This document shows, in pieces, positions 12,542 through 25,729 of a stretch of DNA of 64,000 nt (position 1 is the stretch's first letter; each line of letters starts with the position of its first letter). Below the pieces are notes generated by a model. It saw only the letters and a program-made list of their open reading frames with translations. It ran no database searches and was not told the origin of the DNA. Where the stretch lies: the NCBI GenBank assembly GCA_965649825.1, contig OZ287704.1:868001-932000 (forward strand), read 5' to 3'. Origin of the DNA: Penicillus capitatus. Its lineage: Eukaryota; Chlorophyta. A program made the translations under genes and the position numbers.

Positions 12542-12706
12542 TCAATCCCTCAATCTGTGGCCGACGGATGTGAGGGTCGGATGCGGATCCAGTGCCGCCT
12601 CGGCGTCTCCGTTGTCCCAGTAACGGTGACTGCCGTTGTGCAGATACCACTCGACTGTCTTCTTCAGTCCTTCTTCCCACGAAGTCCTTTCTGCCCATCC
12701 TAATGC
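12542..12706 (-). pseudogene. duplicated 3' tail of the dehydratase gene
   Basis: About 165 bp nearly identical to 14580-14744, the last ~55 codons of the dehydratase gene on the same strand (reading LGWAERTSWEEGL...VGHRLRD and a stop). It has no upstream part of the gene: homology ends at 12706. It was carried along when the membrane-protein gene was duplicated and now lies between the two copies, where it probably supplies 5' flanking sequence for copy 2. Confidence 0.88.
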
Positions 12707-12903
12707 AAATCTTATTCATCCCTTCGTCATGCATTCCGTGGCTCGGTCGTTAGCGTCCTTTGATCTCTTTGAAGTACAGCGATCGCCGAAGCTACGAACG
12801 TATTCTCCGCGACGACATCTCTACATCGAACCGCAGAACAACACAGTCTCGCCCCTTTCACACCAAAAGTCCATTCTCTTTCTCTCCCGACGTGCAAGGA
12901 ATA

Positions 12904-14470
12904 ATGGCGGACAGGTATGGACAAAGATTGTCGTCTTTGCGTCGATGTTCGGCCACGCAAGAGCCAAGAGATGTAGAAGCCATGGAAGAACGATTTCAGC
13001 GTTTCAAAGAAGAAATGCGACACAGAAGACAGCCAATCGATAAGGATTCGCTCCACTTTGCTTTTGACCTTGTCGCGAAAATAAAGTGCGATGCCTCTTT
13101 GTTACACTTTTTGAGTGAGAAGTGTTGAGGAACGAACTGCGGATGGATGATTTGCCACAACTGTCGGATTACATCGATCTGCCAAACTGGTTACGTGCAT
13201 TCGAAGAATTTCTGAACGATTTCTCGTCGTGGATGGACAATGCATCGAAGAGAATAAAAAAGTGTCTGGAAAAGGACGCCGAAATTGGGGAAGATGAGGT
13301 CAGCGTTCTCTTCATTAAGGAAAGTCACAACGATCTTGTCCCTTACAGCTGGAACTCGAACTGTTCGAACCGATGACACCCCAACTGAGATCGCTGTTTG
13401 CGGCGACTAGTGTTGTGGCCAATCTATTGGTCTCGGCTACCATCCTGCTTTCTGTCGCATGGCTTGTCAAATTCGCCAATGTCGATGCGTTTGAGAAATT
13501 CGAATCGCCGAACTCAGGTGCAGTATTCTTCTATTGAGGACTTTAAGGGAAGAGGGATGTGCATTAGTCTATGGAATACGTTGGCTGTTGTGGACGGCAC
13601 CTTATGCTGGGATCATGCAAGTGCTGTGGAATACATCGCTGTCGGAACGATGGAAACCGCTAAAGGTAAGATGCTATTTCATGTTCTATTCTGCTGTACG
13701 CGTGTCCCTGCTATCAGGCCTTCAAAAACGCATCATCCTTTATGGAGTTTAGAAAAGAGTTTTTTCGCGATCCAAGAGTGTTCGGTGATGTTGCTCTTCT
13801 GATTAAGTCCATCAGCGCAGCATGGACGCGGACGGTCCTGTTTCAGGGCGTCATTTTTGGGTCTATCCAAGAAGTCTTCTCAAGTGACAATCTCCATAGC
13901 ATAGAGGAACTGCATGCAGATCTGTCTTATCTCAGAGGAGGGTACCGTCGGTGAAATGATGGGCGGGTTGACAGTATCAGCTACTTTGCCGTCTCTGTTT
14001 CGCCTTCCGATTGAAGTCCTCGCGCTGTGTGCTTTCTGTGGATTTGTGAATCTCTTTTCAGGTTCTGTCCTGTTAATGCACGTCTAAGCGAAATATTTTT
14101 GCATGTTTGGTGCAGATCTGTCATTGGTTTTCTCGGCCGAAGATGCCATGACTCTCGACGCGCCAATATCACCACACTATAAAGATCCTCGAAGCAGAGC
14201 CGAAACTGTCGAAGATTTCATTCTCCTGAGCGATGATCAAGTCACACTCCTCCTCTCCTTCATCCACACACTTCTGTCTTGCTCTCTTAGATCACCAGAC
14301 AACGAGCAACGCTGACATTCGGTTACCATTTCCTCGCTCTCGGCTACCTCACCATCGAGGCACTGTCGATGAGAAGCCTCTACACGTCGATGCTGACCCT
14401 GGCGATGGGTCACTACATCATGCTAAAGGGCATTCAGCGAAGTACAGGACAGATTACAGAGAACGACTAA
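12904..14470 (+). CDS. multi-pass membrane protein, duplicate copy 2
   Basis: Paralogue of the gene at 10864-12432 with a normal ATG at 12904 (MADRYGQRLSSLRRC). After the first exon a ~60-nt intron ends in GTTGAG and the chain continues NELRMDDLPQLSD. Hydrophobic segments correspond to those of copy 1 (SVVANLLVSATILLSVAWLV-like; RWLLWTAPYAGIMQVLW; TVLFQGVIFGSIQEVF; LFRLPIEVLALCAFCGFV), so about five membrane spans are likely. The last exon is almost unchanged from copy 1 and ends at TAA 14468-14470. The charged N-terminus is probably cytoplasmic. I do not recognise the family. It ends ~110 bp from the stop of the convergent dehydratase gene. Confidence 0.6.
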
Positions 14471-14579
14471 GAACGCTTTGTACGTGTCATTCCGTTTGCC
14501 AGATAGACAACCAAAGAAAACGAGAATGGATCACCGTCAAACAAACAGCTGCGTCCACCAACTGCGTCGCCATCAGACC

Positions 14580-15880
<1,301 letters not shown>

Positions 15881-16001
15881 TTTCTTACCACCTCTTGCTG
15901 CAGATGCGTCGCTGTCGTCGTTAGCGCCGACACTTGGCAAAGAATGACGCAAGAATGTACTTAATGGAAATGGGGCAGTGGACAGCAATTGTGTATATTG
16001 A

Positions 16002-17904
16002 TTAGACAGCCATAGCCTCTGAGATCTTATTCTCTTCACTTTTGGCCTGTTCTTCCGCTTCGGCCAAGGCAAGAAGCAATTCTGGAGCGTGACGGTTAGC
16101 GTGTTCCACTAAGTACTCCATGCTATCCATTTCGGTCAAACGACTGATGGTTCGCTCTTTGGCAAAACTCAATGCATCATCGACGACCCAGTCTCCCTTT
16201 TCTCTCTTATGCGATTCGGCATAGGAGAGGACGCGACCAAACAATTCGTGAATCTGTCCTTTGGCAGAACAGAACATACGTATACTAAGACAGAGACAGA
16301 CATCGCCCACACAGCACACATGACAGACCAAATTGCTTACCGATTATCATAGAGGATGTCAATAAGGGTCACTAGACGATAGGCAGCAGACGTGTTCGTG
16401 GCGTCGATCATGGGAATGTCTTGAATAAAGAGTGTATGAAAATGTTGGCATAGTCCGATATAATCTGCCGATCCTACGGGTCGTCCACAAAGTTCATCAA
16501 ACGTGAAATAACACTGCTTTCCAGATGAAAGAGGAATGTGCATTTTTCTGCCCATTTGAAGTCCAATCTGATGGTTTCTACGGTTGGAATGTCCCATAGA
16601 CTTCTGGTCAAAGGCATTTAGGAGACAGCGATGACGGGATTCTCCGGTGAAGTAGATCCCTTTATTATGTCTGGCCAATTTGCGATAGTCAACTTCAGAT
16701 TCCATATCATGGACATCACACATTTCCTAAACACACCGCATCGATATCCTCGCGTCGATCCATACATAAGACTCGAGGCAAACTTTGAGATTGTCAATGA
16801 AAGGAAGAAAGAGATCGCGTTGAAGGCCTCCGAGATACAGATCGTCTGGTTTTCTATTCGATGTGGCGAGCAGCACCAGCTGACGATCCCACAAAGTCTT
16901 GAAGAGTCTGAGTCATTGAGAACCGATCAGCTGCGTGCGATGGCGAATCGGATCGACCTGTTGATGATCATGGCATCAGCAACATCTGTCACGAAGAACT
17001 CATCGAGTGCCAATACTCGAACACCCTTCGAAATCGAATCGGCTACATACGCCAGAGGATCCGGTTTGTGTGAGTGTTCTTTGAGTTTGGCATGGATGTC
17101 AAGCATGAAATCGTGAAAGTGTGTCCTTTTCAGCTGCACAGACATCGATCGATAGGGGCTTGATGTGACAGGGAGATCGTGCCTTGACTTGAGCAGGCTT
17201 TGTTGCCACGAACATATCCATGAGCATCGTCTTACCCACACCTACCCCACCATACAGATATAACCCACGTGTCGTGCCTTCGACGCGGACGTGCATCGGA
17301 CGTCCCGTCACAGCGCCGTTGACAGATGAAGATTTCTTCATCATCTGCACAATGCCCGAAAACCTGTCACATCATCACTCCGCTCCACTCCATTGACGAA
17401 GGGCAAAGAGCAGATCACGCACCAGTTTGTCTTTTCATTCGTTTTGCCCGAAAACTGTACATTGTCAACGACTGTCAGTCCACTATCGATGACAGGCTGT
17501 TTATATTTTGCATTTAGACGATCATGGAGTTCCTGTCAACGTCATGCGTCCCGTCGAGTTAAGGCCCTTCGACTGCAGGCACCTGGAGTTTCAAAATGAC
17601 GCCTTCTTGGCGCGGGTCACGTCGGTACAGTCCATTCAGTCGGCCCGCCTTAAATGCCGCGAAAGGTCCTTCACTGAAGGCGTGACGAAAAATAAAGTCC
17701 GTGTCGGTAACAAATGAATTTGCATCCACTGCCGACCACACCGTCACAGAAGCATCTTTCCGGGCAGAGATTCCGACCTGGATGACGGAACTGAGGATAG
17801 AGGACTCCGTTTGTTGCGGACAGAGAAAAACAGCGCAGGAGTTGCTGCGCGGTACTAGAGATTTGTGGAATGGCGAGTGACTTGGTCAGAAGGATGCTGC
17901 CCAT
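16002..17904 (-). CDS. AFG1/LACE1-family mitochondrial AAA+ ATPase
   Basis: Multi-exon gene. The N-terminus from 17904 (MGSILLTKSLAIPQ...LRCFSLSATNG) looks like a mitochondrial presequence. An AFG1-type segment follows (GPFAAFKAGRLNGLYRRDPRQ). Walker A is GLYLYGGVGVGKTMLMDMF. Next is HFHDFMLDIHAKLKEHSHK, and Walker B is VRVLALDEFFVTDVADAM. A sensor region (VLLATSNRKPDDLYLGGLQ) and family blocks DYRKLA, CYFTFDELCGRPVGSADYI and DIPMIDATNTSAAYRLVTLID follow. Residue order and length match the family. AFG1/LACE1 acts in mitochondrial protein quality control, including turnover of respiratory-chain subunits. The stop at 16002 is 121 bp from the start of the dehydratase on the same strand. Two introns contain the GATGTGAC octamer (17162-17169 and 17366-17373). 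Confidence 0.85.
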
Positions 17905-18011
17905 TCAAAAAACGCGACACAGCACGATGTGAATACAGAGGACAACGCAAGAATGACGAGAATGCTGACGTTGACGTGACGGACGACTATCTAAACAGAC
18001 GAACGTCTGCG

Positions 18012-18992
18012 TCAGTCATGGGAAGATCCATGTTTGATGCGTTCGATCGCTTCTCGGTAGGCCGGTTGTGTGGGAGGCTGTGTCGGCTCCAGGATCTTTG
18101 TCCCTTCTTCGAGGTCGTAGTTACGATCGGCATCCCATCCACGTAGATCTCCGCATGCCAAGAAAGGCACGAGGCGTCGATTGGTTAGCGAGAAGTGTTC
18201 CAGATCGTACTGCTCCGTCGCGCCTGTGAGCAACGCCCTCAGTAGCTTCGGCTCGAATCCGTCGGGAGGGGCAAAGTAACGACAGATGACGAATGCTTCG
18301 ATGCTTGAATTGCGGCTGCTTTTGGGCTTCGTACAGAGAACTTCGCCGAAGAGCAAATTCAGTTGGGCGTAAAGTAGACTGATGTCTTTTCCGCGAAAGA
18401 TCTTCGCCACGAAGGTGCCTTGCGGTTTCAAAACGAAAGAGACGATGGTGAGCGCCGCCAGAATGAGCTGTCCTTGAACATATTCATCGAGATCATGCAA
18501 TCCTGTCACATCAGGAGCGCCATCTGATACCACAAGATCCGCCTTTTCGCCTGAATGCAGGACAGGAGAAAGAGTGAGATGATGTGACGTGTACCTTCAA
18601 AGTGTGCGATAACCTCCTTCGCCGTCGATTCGCTCGTAATGTCGCCTTGAATTTGAGTGACCCCTTCAATGGCCGCCATTGGCTGCAAATCGACCGCGAC
18701 GATCTTGGGAATCCGTTCCGCGCCAGATTTGAGAGCAGGGAGGTAGAGACGCCGGCTCAGGACCTGACTCCAGCTTCCCGGCGCTGCACACAAATCCACG
18801 ACACGCTGGACACCTAAGGCACGATGCCATTGCCTCCCAGAGTCACCTCTTTATACACTTTGGAGTCTCACCATCAAGAATATGCAATTCGTCGTCAATT
18901 TGCAGCAGCTTATAGGCGCTGCGTGCACGCCATCCCTCTTCCTTCGCTTTACGGTAGTAAATGTCCCGTTTGTCTTTGGATCCCTTCGTCAT
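18012..18992 (-). CDS. TRM7: tRNA (ribose-2'-O) methyltransferase TRM7/FTSJ1
   Basis: The start at 18992 gives [20 protein letters not shown], then [16 protein letters not shown] and, across an intron, [19 protein letters not shown], the SAM-binding loop of the RrmJ/FtsJ fold. Further motifs are [39 protein letters not shown] and [12 protein letters not shown], followed by [19 protein letters not shown]. The K-D-K-E catalytic tetrad can be placed in the usual blocks. The family member 2'-O-methylates positions 32 and 34 of the anticodon loop of some tRNAs, with adaptor proteins not seen here. The C-terminal ~70 residues are typical of TRM7. Its start codon lies 64 bp from that of the divergent PRP5 gene. 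Confidence 0.92.
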
Positions 18993-19056
18993 CGAACGCT
19001 GTCAGACGTCACATCATTGTCTTTGTCCTTTGTCCTTCCTTCGAGTTTTCTCTGAG
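18993..19056. promoter_or_regulatory. bidirectional promoter region TRM7 / PRP5
   Basis: Only 64 bp separate the two divergent start codons. The interval contains one copy of the recurrent octamer (GTCACATC at 19008-19015). Any core promoters must overlap each other or the 5' exons. No TATA box is seen. Confidence 0.6.
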
Positions 19057-22000
19057 ATGGTGAGTAGCGACGAAGACCGAAGTCGTCGACGTGAGCGAAG
19101 AAAGCATCGTTCGCGTGAGAAACACCGCAAACGTGACGACCGTCATATTGAAAGGCGGCGCGACAAGGGTGACGACAAACGTCGTCGACTCGAAGACAAG
19201 GTTGACGCCCGGTCTCCACGCAGAGTCAGTCATCCGTTTTGCATTCGCACGCCCCTTCCGACTCTCTTTGCTCTTGTCAGGAAAGCACACGTCGTTCGGA
19301 GGATTCGACACGTAGTCGCGACAAGTGCGGTGTTGAAAAAAAGGGAAAGCGCGCGAAATAGGGTGGCTGTAGGGAACGACGTCGAAGTCGAGATGAGCGA
19401 CGACGACATTCATCCGAGAGACGTCATCGTCGACACCGTTCACGTTCGCGGGAGGGACGAGCGCATACGAAGCCAAAAGAAACATCGCCAGCTGTGCTGA
19501 CGCCTGTCGAAGCGAAACGCGACGTGCCGCAGAAGATCGTCATCGATGAAGAGACGCGTTTGGCACTGGAGCAGCAACGAAAACGCGAGGAGCAAGAGAA
19601 ATTGGATCTCGAAATGGAGAAGCGACGCGAGCGTGTGCGCAAATGGCAAGAAAAGCGTCGCCAGGTTTGCATTGCTGTTCTCAAGGTGCATAGCCTCAAT
19701 AGTATCGCTGTTGATAGGACATCGAAAAGAGTGAGAAAGAGATGGATGCTCGAGAAAGAGAGATTGCAAATAAGAAGAAATGGTCACTGGAGGATGACGA
19801 GGATGACGAAGATATGGAAGAAGGGGGTAAGACGGTGCGAGAAACGGAGCAGACAGACGCGACCATGGAAGAAGGGAGAGAGATTGTGGAGATGGGAGGC
19901 GCCGAGGCGGATCCTCTCGAGGAGTTTATGGCCCAAGAGATTCTTCCCAGAATGGAGGAGGATGTCAAGCAGGCGTTGTTCTTGGAGGAGAAAGAAGAGC
20001 AGAACGCGATCAAAGATGGCCGCATTGAAGACGCAAGAAGCGTTCACGTTCCCGATGCCAAGGCAGACAAGAAAAAAGAAATCGATCCCTACGATTCAGA
20101 CGCCAGTGATTTTTGGCACATCGAAGACGACGATGACGATGAAGACGATGAGGTGACGGCCGAATGGGAAAGGGGATTCGGTGATGCGAATGTCATATGT
20201 GTTGCAGGAGTGGTTTCGGAAATTGCAGGCCGGACGGTTGAGCAAAGGCGATAAACTTGCGCCAGTGGATCACTCGACCATCAACTACGCAGCATTCCAG
20301 AAAAATCTTTACAGGGAAGTGAGAGAAGTGACAAAGATGACAGAAGAAGAGGTGAAGGCGTATCGCAAAGAGATCGATAACATCAAAGTCCGCGGAAAAC
20401 GAATTCCGAAGCCGATCAAGACCTGGAGTCAATCTGGGTTATCCGAACGCGTGATTGAGATCATGAAGAAAGCTGGATTCCATAAGCCTCTGCCAATTCA
20501 GGCCCAGGCACTTCCGATCGTCATGTCTGGCCGCGATTGTATCGGCATTGCCAAGACTGGATCCGGAAAGACCTTGGCTTTTGTTCTGCCAATGCTCCGT
20601 CACATCAAGGCACAAGAGGCTCTGGAATCTGGAGATGGGCCTATTGGTCTCGTTATGGCACCGACCCGTGAACTGGTGCAGCAAATTGGCAAAGAGATTA
20701 AGCATTTTACCAAGTTTCTGGATCTGATCGCTGTCTGTGTTTACGGTGGCTCTGGCGTGGCAAATCAGATCAATGAACTGAAACGGGGCTGCGAGATCGT
20801 TGTGTGTACACCTGGGCGTATGATCGATCTATTGGTGACCAGCAATGGCAAGATCACAAATCTTCGCCGAGTCACTTTTCTTGTGCTGGACGAGGCAGAT
20901 CGGATGTTTGATATGGGATTTGAGCCTCAGATTACGCGAATTGTCAGTAATATCCGTCCGGATCGTCAAACAGTGATGTTTTCTGCCACTTTCCCGCGGC
21001 AAGTCGAAGTACTCGCTCGTAAGCTCCTCCAAGAGCCGATCGAAATCTTGGTTGGTGGTAGAAGTGTTGTCAATGCAGACATCACACAATTCGTTGAAAT
21101 TCGCTCGTCAGATGAGCGACTCTTACGTACCCTCGAAATCCTGGGTCAGTGGAATGACAAGGGCAAAGTGGGTCACTCTTCTCACACCTTTCTTCCACAC
21201 GAAGTGGTTTGGCATCCAGGTCTTGGTCTTCGTCAACTCTCAGGAGTCCTGCGATGTCCTCTTTCGTGATCTATTGCGTCACGGCTATCCATGCCTGTCT
21301 TTGCATGGTGGCAAAGATCAGAATGATCGTGAAAGCACGATCTCAGATTTCAAAGGAAATGTTTGCAATCTAATGGTTGCGACATCTGTGGCCGCAAGAG
21401 GTCTGGATGTCAGAGATCTCGTACTAGTGCTAAATTATGAAGTGCCGAATCATCACGAAGATTATGTGCACAGGGTTGGGCGCACGGGAAGAGCTGGTAA
21501 CAAAGGCACTGCCATTACCTTTATTTCAAACGATGAAGAGAAGTACGCCCCCGATTTAGTCAAGGCTCTGAAGGAATCCAAAGCGCCCATACCTCAAGTC
21601 AGATTTCTTACCCCGGAAGGGGTTTGTCGAATCGGTGGATGTCTGGTGTGTTACAGGACTTGCAGCAATTGGCCGATCAGTTTACTCAGAAGAAGAGTAA
21701 GGGATTGGCTCTGGCTCATGGCAGTGGCTACGGTGGGTCTGGATTTAAATTTGATGAACATGAAGAGGATGAACGCAAGGCACTCCGAAAAGTACATCAC
21801 TTGTTTGGCTGCCTTTCTATCCCCAGCTCCTTCGCTGTGTAGGCTCAGCAAAAAGAATTCAGAATGGAAGACGACAGCGAGTCCGATGACGAAGCTGCTG
21901 TCGCTGTCAAGCACACTCTGAGCCTTGGAACAGCTGCAACGACGAGCGGTCCGGGTGGCAATGTGGTAAACATGTTGTTGCCTATCGGTTGTCCTCATCG

Positions 22001-22681
22001 ATTCCGTTTCAGGATATCCGAAGTCTGCCACAAGTGCAGGCCGCCCATCAACTCGCGGCAAAGATGGCGGCTCAGGCGGCCAGTGGTGGACCGGGAATTG
22101 TGCAGGGGGTTGGACAACCGGGATCTTCTGTCATGCAAGGTATCGTGGCCAAACACGAGGCGGCTTACGGAGGCGACAATCCCATTCTGGCAGCAGCAAA
22201 AGCAGCTGCTGGACAGATCGCTGCCAAGGCTGGCATGGGTGGTGCTGTGCTCCCTCCTGCTCCCTCGCCGTTTGCTCCTGGCGCTGGAATGGTCCCGCTC
22301 GGAGAACGGCACTTTGAAGCTGAACTCGAGATCAATGATTTCCCACAACATGCAAGATGGAAGGTGATTTGCATCTATACACAGACAGTCTCCTTTTCTT
22401 TAAAAGACTCACACATGCTGTGCCTCTTCTAGATTACACATCGTGACACTCTTGCGGCTGTGAATGAATTAACAGGAGCAGCTGTGACAACTCGTGGACT
22501 GTATCAGAAGCCAGGAACACAATTGAGCTTTGGTGAAAGAAAGCTGTATCTCTTGATCGAGGGTTTTACGGAATCTGCCGTGCGAAAGGCCAAAGCAGAG
22601 TTGAAAAAGATTCTTGCAGAGACCACAGAAAAAGTGATGCGGAGAGACGCCCCAACGACCGGTAAATACAGTGTCCTCTAG
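19057..22681 (+). CDS. DDX46: spliceosomal DEAD-box RNA helicase PRP5/DDX46
   Basis: Long multi-exon gene. The N-terminal ~250 residues are an Arg/Ser/Lys-Glu-Asp-rich domain ([20 protein letters not shown]; charged coiled coils; acidic run [11 protein letters not shown]), as in DDX46. The helicase core holds every motif: Q motif region ([19 protein letters not shown]), [36 protein letters not shown] and [10 protein letters not shown]. The PRP5-typical sequences [32 protein letters not shown] and HEDYVHR are present. An intron begins at about 21167 between GQWNDKGK and VLVFVNSQ. The C-terminal part has [20 protein letters not shown] and a KH-like end shared with DDX46. Prp5 remodels U2 snRNP during branch-site recognition. 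The TAG at 22679-22681 overlaps the stop codon of the convergent bromodomain gene. Confidence 0.93.
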
Positions 22682-24442
22682 TGCGGCACAAACAGCCAGA
22701 ACTTTCCGAGTTCTAGCAGATGCGCCTCATTCGTGTCCGTCTTTATTTTCTGTTTCTTCGTGTAATGACGCACATCAACCAAAATCGCATCCTTTGGACA
22801 GACTTCGAGTTTCGCCTGTTCATCTTCCAATGCTGTTAACTGCCTTGCCTCTTCCTGTTTTAACGCCAAAAGAACCGCATCCTTCTCCTTCAGCCGCTCG
22901 ATCGCCGTCTAACACCATCCAATGTCACATCAGATGGGCAGAGTGGGAATGGGGTACTTGTGATGCTTTGATGGCGGCGAGAGCCTTCTCTTTCTGTTTA
23001 AGGGCATGGCTCTTTTCTTTGCCGAGATCGGTTAGCTGATTCAGTTTGGCTCTGTAACTGGTGTTCCAGCTTCGAGATGCCTCCTTGAGTGCCTCTTTCG
23101 CTTTGTCTAGTTTCATCTTCGCCGTTTCGACATCTGCTTTGGCCTTCTCTAGACTCGCGATGGCTTCTTCGGCCTCTTTCACCTCTTTCTCCATCTCCTG
23201 TCGCTTCAGTTTCTCCATACGTGCTTTGGTCACTCTTAAATTCGAATCTGGCAGGCGGCCGGATTCTTGAAAACGATCGTCATTCATGCCCTTCAACGCC
23301 TCAACGTCATTTACAAACCCTGCATCGATCCAAAGCTTTTCGAGGGATTTGAGGAGGCCATAACAGGCGGAAACAATTTTCCTTCGGTGTTCATTCTTTA
23401 CAGCTTGACTTCTCAAATAGAGACCTGCTTCTTGCAGGACATCTTTGCTACTGGTGTAGGGCGACCGCACCCAGTTTCTGTTCTTGGCTTCGATCAGCGA
23501 CGTGCCAATCTCTGTTAACGATGGAACAAACGACGCAGGAAGCGACCCCTGTTCCAAAGCGGATGCGTGTGAAGTGTGACTCAGCTTCTGCAAAACAGAA
23601 ATGCAGGATTCCAGTTGACGAATAGCCTCCGGATCCAACAGCTTCTCCTTTGTCTTTCCGTACACAGATGTCGTCTTGCTGCGTGAGGCATGGTTGCGTT
23701 TGGTGCCTTTTCCAAGTTTTATTTTCAATTTGGATGCAGCTGTCGTGGACTTCTGTTGCGTCGTGGAAGAAGCGAGAAGCTGCGGAGAAGCTTCATCATC
23801 AAACGTCTTTTTGACGATCAATCGACGACTACGTTTCCCTTCTTCAGATGCCGATGCCATAGACTCCGTCGCATCGTGTCCAGGTTTTCGGTAGGCGAAT
23901 TCGTAACGGGCCTCTTCCATGTTCAGCTGTTTTCTGCATCGATGCCACCAGGACTCGAACAACGCGCTCAGCTTCTCCGATGCTAAGTAGACCGGACTGC
24001 CAGCCTGGTTAAACGTCTGGCAGTTTCTCCAGACCTATGATGTGACAGGAGTGACCACTATACGTTCGTTGAAAGTATGAGTGAGACACACAAGATGGAG
24101 ATCTGCAAAGAAGCTGGTCAAGTCCTTGTATGTCTGATCCTTCAGCTTCCAGAAAACGAGCCCTAAGTCCATAGGCTCCTGCAAACCGTCCATCCGACGG
24201 GTGGTCACGAAAACGACGTTGACTTTAATAATGTTGCGATACTCAGGAATTCCGAGAGCCTCGGCGTCCACCGCTTCGTTGAAGTAACGTTTGGCGTCGA
24301 TGTCTTGCATGAGACGCCGCAGAAGCTACACATCACCCAACAGCCTCTCTTCTCTGCTCCCTGTCCCCCATGCTGTCGCACTCACCCTCAGCAGCTCCTG
24401 TTGCACCTCGGTTTGCATCGCAAAGGATCGCGATCGTCTCAT
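22678..24442 (-). CDS. bromodomain protein with coiled coil
   Basis: The start at 24442 (MRRSRSFAMQTEVQQEL) precedes a bromodomain spread over several short exons: DAKRYFNEAVDAEALGIPEY, then IIK, then PMDLGLVFWKLKDQTYKDL, SFFADLHLVWRNCQTFNQAG and PVYLASEKLSALFESWW. The acetyl-lysine-binding Asn is in CQTFN and the WPF-type shelf is degenerate. The rest is basic (GKRSRRLIVKKTF; KLKIKLGKGTKRNH) and ends in a long Glu/Lys/Ala coiled coil (EKEVKEAEEAIASLEKAKAD). Such proteins read acetylated histones in the nucleus; the partner complex is unknown. The intron ending at 24036 and the intron near 22900 both carry the GATGTGAC octamer, as does the 5' flank (24492-24499, 50 bp before the ATG). The stop codon shares bases with that of PRP5. 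Confidence 0.82.
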
Positions 24443-24872
24443 GTGGTGGTCGAGCTTCGCGTGCGACCGGCGACTCTGGGCGAGCGAACGGGATGTGACG
24501 TTCCTTTAATGTACGGCACGAGTCGTACTGTTCCAGTTATTGGGGAAGTTCTTTATCTCAAAGTCAATATAGTCTATCTGCACTAGTAACTCCTTGAAGA
24601 ACTCAACCGGAGACGTGAAGAGTCTCGCATTTTATTCGATTGTCCTCTCGACCATCCGCTCCTTTGAGACGCAAGGCTTCACGCTGTCGTAAGGTCAGGA
24701 GAGCACGGACGCGATGACGGCGAAAAGACGACTTTGACTCGACGCGCGCAGCTTGACTCGACGACTCGGTACTGTCCGATGGCGCCCGTGTGATGTGTGC
24801 GATAACGATGTCGGTCTCAGACGTGTGTGATCGCGTAGTGTGTATGGTCGTCGTTGACCGTCTGACGCAACG

Positions 24873-25729
24873 ATGGCATTGATAAAGAGAGAGATATACG
24901 AAGAGCGTTTTACCGAACAGAATAGCGACGAGACGTTCGACATGGGGTACTACGCGAATTGGATGCCGTTCATCGGCGAAAGATGTCGCAATGATGTCGA
25001 CGGTAAGTGACGATGACCATCGACAGTTTCGTTACGATGCGATGTGCAGATTCGGTGCTTGCGTTTGGGATGACGGACGATGTGTATCCAATCGTATCGC
25101 CGATGGACGATCGTTCGTCTTCGGAAAGAATCGATGAATGGTTCGCGTCGATTCCGGGTCCATTTCCGATCGGCGAACCGATCGATGGGCTCAAAGTCGA
25201 TCCGTCTCTGATCGTCGCTTCCGATGGCCAATCGTCGATACCGATGCAGAGCGTCTTCGAACCGCCGATCCAGGTTCCGAATGCTGCGATTCGACTGCCG
25301 TCATCACGAACGGTTGAAAAGAGTGAGACCTCGTGGCCATCGAAAATGACAAAGTCTCACCAGAAACGCGAGAAATGGTATCCGCCGTTGCTACCGGCCA
25401 TCATCAAACGTGGTGATGTCGTTGTGCATCGAGCCAGTCAGAATTCGCGAGACGGATCGGAACGGATCACCGTTCACATGAAATCATTAGAAGATGGATA
25501 CAAATGGCGGAAATATGGACAGAAATCCGTCAAGGGCAATATATTCCCACGAAGCTACTACAAATGCACCTATCCGGGATGTCAGTGTCGCAAGCAGGTG
25601 GAGAAATCCCCAACCGAAGCAGGAATTTTGCTATCGACGTATGAAGGTCTACACTGTCATCCACCATGTCCCAAGAAACCGCATGTCAAATCATCCACCT
25701 CCAATAGAAAACTGCACGACGAAGCGTAA
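24873..25729 (+). CDS. WRKY-domain transcription factor
   Basis: Two exons, 24873-25002 and 25050-25729, joined by a 47-nt intron, encode 269 residues. One WRKY domain lies near the C-terminus: DGYKWRKYGQKSVKGN, then PRSYYKCTYPGCQCRKQVE, and STYEGLHCH. The zinc ligands are C-x4-C and H-x-H with about 23 residues between, as in group I C-terminal or group II plant domains. WRKY proteins bind the W-box (TTGAC core) and regulate stress and defence genes in plants. The ~190-residue N-terminal part is low in complexity and has no second WRKY domain. A short conserved-looking acidic patch (DERIDEWFASIPG-like) might be an activation segment. Outside green plants the family is known from Giardia, Dictyostelium and a few other protists. 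Confidence 0.93.

Larger units (their letters stand above)
10674..12706. repeat. tandem duplication, unit 1
   Basis: First of two head-to-tail copies, offset 2040 bp at the 5' edge (10681 matches 12721) and 2038 bp at the 3' edge (12423 matches 14461). It starts about 20 bp upstream of the zuotin gene's probable ATG and ends inside a copied 3' tail of the dehydratase gene. The last ~400 bp and the first ~130 bp are nearly identical between copies, while the central coding part has diverged more. Confidence 0.9.

Noticed and set aside
10687-13056. Similar minus-strand frames (10687-11007 and 12727-13056) as a conserved antisense gene pair
   Set aside because: Their similarity follows from the tandem duplication; they lie opposite the real first exons and have no domain.
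15881-16072. Upstream start for the dehydratase at 16072
   Set aside because: It would overlap the AFG1 stop region and adds unconserved sequence; the ATG at 15880 directly precedes the Rossmann motif region.
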